The notes under the pieces are model-generated. The model searched no databases. It saw only the letters and a list, made by a program, of their open reading frames with translations, and was not told the DNA's origin. Below, one piece after another: positions 57,890 through 64,000 of a stretch of DNA of 64,000 nucleotides; the stretch's first letter is position 1, and each line of letters begins with the position of its first letter. A program made the position numbers and the translations under genes. The DNA is taken from positions 225,677,064-225,741,063 of the forward strand of contig CM077115.1 in NCBI GenBank assembly GCA_039619475.1. The letters run 5' to 3'. Source of the stretch: Icerya purchasi. Its lineage: Eukaryota; Arthropoda; Insecta; Hemiptera; Monophlebidae.

Positions 57890-58730
57890 AAAGGAAAAAA
57901 AAAGCTCCTTATCACTCTGTAGTTCGCCACAATCGTACTGATCATTTTCTGTTATTCCCTATTTTACTAGGTTCTGTCTTGTTCTAACTGTACACCATTA
58001 CGTATTCTATTTAGTGTTCCGCACGGAGTTCGGATAGGCGCCTTTTGGTAAGATTCTCTTGGTTTCTCTTCTGTTCCATATTAGACTTCGTTTTTGAGAT
58101 GCTCCACTGTTCAGAGATGGTGTGTTTGTATCCGTGTATAGGGAGGGGGGGATTATTCCGCTGAATTGCTGCTACTCCTCTTCTGACATCAGTTTGTGCA
58201 TTAAATAACCAGCGAAGAATATTTTACATATTTTGTTCAGGGCAAAATCTACTCTTTCGGCGTGGACAGACCGGTGTTCCAGATCGGGCACGCATATTTT
58301 CCGACAGAGTAACAGAGTACAAAAGATGAGGTTCTTAATATGTGTGATTTGGTTCTCTAGCTCCGCAATTTGTCCGTTTTCGGATGATATTCGCTCTTGT
58401 CATAATTTTCGCTTTTGTAGACTTATAGCGATGTCTTAAAAGACCCATCAAGTATAACTCCTAGACACACTTGGGGTTAGCGATGCGTCTTAGTTTAATT
58501 CCGCTCCATTCAAAGTGTCTGTGGCGATTTTCATTCCAATTTCTGAGATGGAAGATGGTTGTTTCCGTGTGTTCCGGTTTCAATTGATTAGAGGTAGTAC
58601 CGTTCATTACGGTGATCGCTTTGTTTCATCTGTTCTCGATTATTTCGAATGTCTCATATTGAGTACTGTAATGCTCGGTATCCTTCCCAGTTGGGCTTAA
58701 TTGGCCGGTCATTAGCATAAATATCGGATA
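57890..58730 (-). pseudogene. Jockey/I-superfamily LINE relic, RT thumb to C-terminus
   Basis: Minus frames give YANDRPIKPN (58725-58690), LKPEHTETTIFHLRNWNEN (58590-58530), IKLRRIANPKCVGVILDG (the KYLGV-LD equivalent, 58500-58445), LRTSSFVLCYSVGKYACPIW (58350-58290) and TLNRIRNGVQLEQDRT (about 57990-57950). The end is GITENDQYDCGELQSDKE (57945-57900), with a C-x-CGE zinc start. The order matches the LINE group also represented, in better shape, at 6.0-9.0 kb. Many stops and frameshifts show that it is old. Confidence 0.75.
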
Positions 58731-60551
58731 GGATTGGAGCAAATTATAGTCCCTTATGATAATTTTGGTTTTGTGGGGATATTAAAAGAAAATTTTATAA
58801 GAAACTATTATACGTTGCTAATATATACCAAATCGTAACAAGTCATCGAAAACCTCTTTATGTCAAACTAAACTGCGATCCCTTCAATCGTATTTTCTTC
58901 TCAAATCCATCGCCCAATTTTTTTCTTTTTGTCTGTGTCTTTCTAAATTAGGTGTAATTCCGAATACCTTCAACTCCGTCTTATTGCTCTTAACCTCTTG
59001 GTTCCGGAAATCTTTTTGCTAAACATGTCACCATTGTTTTTAAAGGCAGATCCTGTTCAGAATATTAAATGACTTCCGTTTATTATACTTGTCTATTCTT
59101 ATCCATTTAAATATAACGTTTTTTACCGTCGAAAAAATTGTAATCCTTCTTCGCCTTTTTATTTTTCCAATTTTAGCATGTATTTTACGACGAACCAGTC
59201 GAAAAATGACATTATGAATCGCGTCTCAACTTATTAATATTAAAAATTCGGTATACAAGTCGACAAATCGAGATGATACGACCGGTTAAACGTATTAGCA
59301 GCTACAAATGTGTCGCCCGGTCTCGTAGATTTCGTCGTTGAGCCCCGTTTGATTGCCAAACAGGCGCGCTGGATTTCATAAGGCTTAAATATATTTTCCG
59401 CTCTATCAGGCAGGTACCATTGGGTACTTCTCCCTTCATACTCAATATTTCCCTAGTTAAGAATATTGTTAAAAGGCCTCCTAGATAGCCAGTTCGTTAT
59501 ACAATAAATCGGTGGAAAAAATAATATGTATATATTTTCTGCTGTTTAAATATCTTGTGAATCCCGATTTACGAACGCAGAGGTCACAACTTCGACGCAT
59601 TTACAATGGTTGCTTTAAAAATTAATACCGATGTAATTACCGAATACAATATATGTATTCTTATAACGAACTAACTTGGAGCGGCACAGCGTAAGAGCCG
59701 ACTTCATAATACGTTCAAACGTAGTCTCTGTAAGTAACCCCTGCGCAAAGTGCATAAAACAGCCAGTTTTTCCCTGTAATAATCAGTCATTCCTCTACTT
59801 TTCCTTCGCTATTTTTTCTTCAACACCGTCGATCTATTCGCATTTTTCGTATATGCATCTTTTAAATCTTCGACCGAATAATAAGGATTATCATTAAGCT
59901 CTTAAATCGACAATTAAGATTCTAGTGGAATTTTCTGAAAAAATAAAAATCATCTTCGGGGGAAAGAAACGGAAATGAGAAAAGATCAAAAAGGCAAAAA
60001 CGAAAGAGAATGCGAGAGTATGCACTGTGTCATTGAGATCATATAATGCAGTAAAGCCTCTTTGGGTTTTTGTTGTTTGTTATCGATATTTTCATGCCGT
60101 TCTGCATCATCGTAGTTCGTATACGCGCTCACGAATAGAGAGACTCGTTCGACAAGTTACTGGCCAAAGTCGACCTATTCTCCGTTACCAGGTTTCTATC
60201 GAAATGTCTCCGGGATTCCTAAAAAGACACTGCACTAACCGCGATCGTATGAACTGCAGTACTCGCATCAGTTACTTTTCGTAATTCCGAGCTGTCTTTC
60301 GTTTCGGGACAGGACATAAATTCGCAAAAATCCGGCTTTTGTACGAATAACCTGTTGCGTTTAGGTGTTCGTCATTAGACATTAATCAATGATGCTGTAA
60401 CATGAGAGATAAGATCAACGGTAAAATTGGCGCGGGGTAACAAATTACATCAGATTCGACAAAACATTCTGACTTTGAACTAAACTGTCCAGCTTTAAGC
60501 GTCGCAGTAAGCGATTTTAAAAACGATACGGAGCTCCAGCATTAAATTCAC
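58731..60551. other. unassigned DNA
   Basis: No supported gene. Frames at 59676-59897 and 60027-60284 lack motifs. Confidence 0.45.
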
Positions 60552-60575
60552 TATATATATATATATATATATATA
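60552..60575. repeat. (TA)n microsatellite
   Basis: About 12 TA units. Confidence 0.9.
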
Positions 60576-60751
60576 TTAAACTTAAAACTTCTTCAATGGT
60601 TTTTGGTAACCTTATTTTTTTTTATTTTCCAAGTGTTATCTTAAACAAATATAAAACATAGTCGAAGAGTGTATTTGATTAGGATGATCAACATTATAAT
60701 AAAATAAATTAAAGAAGTATTAAAAAATAAAAAATAAATTGTCGTTTTTTT

Positions 60752-60822
60752 TGATTTATCGCTTTTTCGGATTTATCGCCTTTTTCGGATTTATCGCCTT
60801 TTTCGGATTTATCGCCTTTTTC
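60752..60822. repeat. 18-bp tandem repeat, four units
   Basis: GGATTTATCGCCTTTTTC is repeated three times perfectly (60769-60822), preceded by one 17-bp variant. Confidence 0.95.
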
Positions 60823-61779
60823 CCTTCCGAATGCGTCTGTAGAAACAGTACTGTTAAGTAAAATTATCACAGCGTCGTTGCGTAGATGAGCATGCGTTAA
60901 TAGCGCGTTCCGGGTAATTTCTGAAGTGCCCTCTTTGAACTGAAGATTTTTTTCAGTTTTTTTAAATAGGTCCGTAAAAATTGGAAGGAATTAACACGCG
61001 TCGATTAGCCGATGTCGCATTTCTCAATTAACATGTCGGCAGCAGGAAGAACAGCAGCGGTGCTGGAAGAGAAAACAAACAGCGGACCGAGAAATGGCTT
61101 TAACGTCTCTTCTGTCCGCTAGCGTAGTAATCGGACCGACGATTAAACGGGACTAGGATGGTTTTTATGGCTTTGCACGTTCGCCACGAGATTAAACGAT
61201 TCAGTTCGAATGTCTCGTAAAATGTTCAGCCGGTAACGGGGATTAACCGAATTTAAAAGCAGTTTACCGTACCTTCGATAATCGATAAAATAATAACGTC
61301 GTTATCACATTATTAAATAGTCGTAAAAATACCTTTTGCCCCCCACTGATAGCTGTATCATAGTCGTCAGGTTGAAAATCTCCGTTCGAAGATGCCGCTT
61401 GCCCAGTGTTTTACGATTACTCGGAAAAGAAAGGCAGCGATTAATGAACATATTTCGACAACGACAACATACTAGGAAACGAATAAATGCGAATAAAACG
61501 CCATCTCAACGCGACAATTCTGAACTAACAGAACCGCAGCAAAGGACACTGCATGTGAAACGAGTTTGTTGGCATTAATTAATCGCGCGCTTTTTCGCCA
61601 ACGACGAATACCGATAAAAGGCCGTAATCGCGTAATTTACAATCGACGTTGTACACCTTCCGCGCGTTTTTTCCCCTAATTCTATTCGCGCTATTCTCAG
61701 AGGAGCATAGAAAATTTTTTCGAAAATATCTAAAATTCGAAATCGGTAGTCTTTATATAACCTGGCTAATCGCAGTTCT
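60823..61779. other. unassigned DNA, moderately CpG-rich
   Basis: The plus frame 61336-61578 is rich in Arg and Gln but has no recognisable motif. Confidence 0.45.
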
Positions 61780-62190
61780 TCACCAACCGCAATATAAACA
61801 GTGACGACAGCAAATAAAGATCACTCGCCAATAAATTTTTCCTGCTGTACACTTCTTGAGCTTGCACATAGCCGATGAAATTTGCGGCTGATCATTCTCG
61901 AATAGGCGCAATCTTTTCAGATGTACACAATCGACTATGACCAACTCTCGCTCTAAAAATATTTTCAACGCCATCCTTAGTCTATCCCGAGTTTTTGTGG
62001 AACTCCCTACCACACTGTTTTCTGTATCATAGAAAACCGTGTTTCCCCTTATGCTCACGGCACTGTATTTACTATTTCGTGCGTCATGAGGAATTAGTTC
62101 TTTCAAATTGTGCTCGGTTAATATGCTCGACGCTGTAGCGCGTCCTCTGCTAAAAGGTATTTGTTCAGTACGACGTATTTAATCATTTCG
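61780..62190 (-). CDS. unrecognised 135-codon open frame
   Basis: The minus frame is open from just after a TAA near 62191 to the stop at 61780. There is no ATG in the first third, so it would be an exon or a truncated gene. The composition is protein-like: SRGRATASSILTEHNLKE, VSIRGNTVFYDTENSVVG, RMALKIFLERELVIVDCVHL and a Cys-rich end. A frame of this length is expected about once by chance in a window of this size and composition, so it is only a candidate. No family recognised. Confidence 0.3.
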
Positions 62191-62457
62191 TAAATTATTA
62201 AACATTCAAAGCTTCCACGATGGATATAATTAGGGCAAAATATACACCATGTTTAAAAAATTTAACCTTTAACTACTCCATGTTTCGGAAAGTTTTTTTC
62301 TTATTTACACCGACGCGTTACACAAGCATATTAAAAATGTAAAGGTTTACGTCTTTGCTGATGATATTGCTTTATTAATGGAGCACAAAAATTTAGAGAT
62401 CGCGGAAAAATTATTACAAGAGGATGTAGATAACTTGAGTAAATGGGAACAGGAGAT

Positions 62458-62462
<5 letters not shown>

Positions 62463-62500
<38 letters not shown>
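62463..62500. repeat. (TA)n tract inside LINE coding sequence, first
   Basis: Lies exactly where the relatives have a short I/N-rich strand before the NK-K motif. Confidence 0.95.
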
Positions 62501-62504
<4 letters not shown>

Positions 62505-62666
62505 AATCAAAAGTATTACACATTCGGAACAATTCTAAACATAAGATGCGTGACCCGCGAATTGTCCTTCGTAATAACGATTGCCTTCATGAGCTTCGTG
62601 TAAATAATTATACCCATCTATGTTTTTGTCCACCGTTAGAGGAGGTAAATTACTTTAAATATCTAA

Positions 62667-62667
<1 letters not shown>

Positions 62668-62698
<31 letters not shown>
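62668..62698. repeat. (TA)n tract inside LINE coding sequence, second
   Basis: Sits within the 'YLG-I-ID' motif, whose Ile-Tyr-Ile codons (ATA TAT ATA) are a natural seed. Confidence 0.95.
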
Positions 62699-62700
<2 letters not shown>

Positions 62701-63100
62701 ATAAATCCTTGAACTGGAAAAAACACATTCAAAGTTTAAACTCGAAAATAAGACAGACAATTCAGCTTTATACAAAATAAAGCAGGTACTATCGAACACT
62801 ACGTATATACTATAATTCAATAATAATGTCTAGAATATTATATGGAATTTAAATATATTACGTGAGGCTAAGAAAACAGAAATAAATTAAGTAAAATACA
62901 GAAGAGGTGTTTGAAATGTGTACTGCCCTACTGGAAGAAAAACGACTCTGGATGAATTATGTGTGAAGGGAAAACGATGAAGTGTCCCACCCTGATATGT
63001 ACTATTTCTATTATAGATTATTAGAATTTAATGTTAAAAATATAAAATTACCATCCAGGGAAAAAATACGATTAACAGGAAACCAAAGTAATACATATTA

Positions 63101-63782
63101 CATCTATCCTCGCGCAGTGTAAATCTACGAATTGATAACACTGATGACTCAGTTTTAATTAATTCAAGTAAGTACAATCCCTAATGATATACTACAGGGA
63201 AAAAAAATTGGTGTGTGTAAAAAAGGAGGTGCAAGAATGGCTGAAGAAATGGTGCAAAGATTGAAGATCAAGTTCCGCCCTATATCTCGCTACTCTTTAA
63301 TGCTTCTTTATTTATGGATTTTGGTTTTGACTTTATCGTGTCCTTCTTGGCTTTTAAGTTCTCTCAGAGGATCTCATGTTTTCCGATCTGGAAATATTAA
63401 GTGCAGCGGCGGCTAGTAAGTAACAGAAGTGAAGGTTCGCAATTAAATATATTAAATATTACACAAATATTTATTGAAAAAAATTTATCAAAAACTACAT
63501 TGTATGTATGTATGTGATTGCATGTGTGTGCGCATAATATTAATAATTTTCGGTTAAAAGTCTTGTAAACTAAATCTTACTCTTCTGTCTTTCTTTAAAG
63601 AAAAAAAATCTATAACAGTTCCATGAAAGTTAGGAATATTGTGAAACATTTGTCTTTCAATTGATAACATAGCTAAAGCATTTAGCCTTTCTTCACACAT
63701 TGTGTTACGTAAAAATGTTTTACTTCCTTTTTAGTGTCGAAAAACTCAGTGAGAATATAATTAGCACGTTTTATCCTTAAGT
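63101..63782. other. unassigned DNA
   Basis: A short (ATGT)n is at 63504-63519. No gene recognised. Confidence 0.5.
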
Positions 63783-63954
63783 AAAATTACAATTTTAGGT
63801 AGAAACTACGTCACTATTAAAAATATTCGAACGAATATATGCGGTCCATCATTAAAAACTAAACTCTGTTCCCAATGATCGACTGTGCATACATATTCAA
63901 AACGTTAGTAGTATTTTTAATAGTGATGTGGTTTCTACCAAAAATTTTAATTTT
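63783..63954. mobile_element. fold-back (MITE-like) element
   Basis: Arm 63783-63826 (GGTAGAAACTACGTCACTAT core, then TAAAAATAT) matches the reverse complement of 63910-63954 over about 44 bp with four to five differences. The spacer is about 83 bp and has no coding potential. No target duplication could be fixed. Confidence 0.75.
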
Positions 63955-64000
63955 AATTTTAATAATATGAACCGTGAGAACTCGTTACATATTTTTATTT

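Larger units (their letters stand above)
62270..63100 (+). pseudogene. LINE reverse transcriptase relic split by two (TA)n tracts
   Basis: The plus frame reads LIYTDALHKHIKNVKVYVFADDIALL with the polymerase FADD at 62354-62365, then an LLQEDVDNLSKW helix. A (TA)n of about 38 bp (62463-62500) replaces about 10 expected codons before NKSKVLHI. After LEEVNYFKYLSIYI a second (TA)n (62668-62698) intervenes before the frame resumes as IDKSLNWKKHIQ-L (about 62697-62735). Downstream are SRILYGI and an RRCLKCVLPY-type segment (about 62828-62935), decaying by about 63100. The order is the standard one for the palm and thumb of a non-LTR RT. Confidence 0.75.

Overview
The window reads as intergenic or intronic DNA of an AT-rich eukaryotic genome, most likely an insect. 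That assignment is an inference from the repeat repertoire: APE-type LINEs of the Jockey/I superfamily, RNase H-bearing I/R1-like LINEs, a Tigger/pogo-like Tc1/mariner element, a MULE transposase relic, tRNA-derived SINEs, and abundant (TA)n, (ATT)n and poly(A) tracts. CpG is not obviously depleted. I recognise no intact host gene. Three short stretches (about 1.7, 21.2 and 42.0 kb) could be exons but are weakly supported.

Region by region. 0-5 kb: a 5'-truncated LINE 3' end with a 21-bp target-site duplication (537-904), then a 712-bp Tigger/pogo-like element with intact inverted termini and a decayed transposase C-terminus (3105-3816). 6-9 kb: the best-preserved protein locus, a minus-strand LINE ORF2 (6000-9021) encoding an APE endonuclease, a reverse transcriptase with its YADD motif and a C-terminal CCHC motif. 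It is interrupted by two single-base-scale frameshifts and one nonsense codon. 9-24 kb: mostly unassigned, with three copies of a tRNA-derived SINE (12.6, 15.7 and 22.7 kb), a relatively CpG-rich stretch (16.1-20.3 kb) and a 76-nt hairpin at 21.5 kb. 25-33 kb: a mosaic of two interspersed repeat families (called R-B and R-C here), a fold-back element, three LINE 3'-end relics and a nearly identical 250-bp direct repeat pair. 33.9-37.7 kb: two decayed tandem arrays. 39.9-40.7 kb: a large inverted pair of R-B copies. 44-49.4 kb: an unrecognised decayed coding region, a short inverted-repeat element with an 11-bp duplication, a MULE transposase relic interrupted by a second SINE, and an RNase H LINE 3' end. 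53-58.7 kb: a second copy of that RNase H LINE family, further LINE relics, and a 16-bp minisatellite occurring in opposite orientation 4 kb apart. 62-64 kb: a LINE reverse-transcriptase relic split by two (TA)n tracts, and a terminal fold-back element.

There is no operon-like or pathway-level organisation. The content is a layered record of transposon insertion and decay. The LINEs would supply the machinery for target-primed reverse transcription that SINEs use, but no SINE tail here could be matched to a particular LINE, and every LINE ORF in the window is broken. I did not find a convincing novel system. The most unusual items are the TA tracts grown inside and at the edges of transposons, the decayed minisatellite at 34-35 kb, the inverted 16-mer minisatellites, and the unrecognised coding relics at 28.6, 44 and 62 kb.
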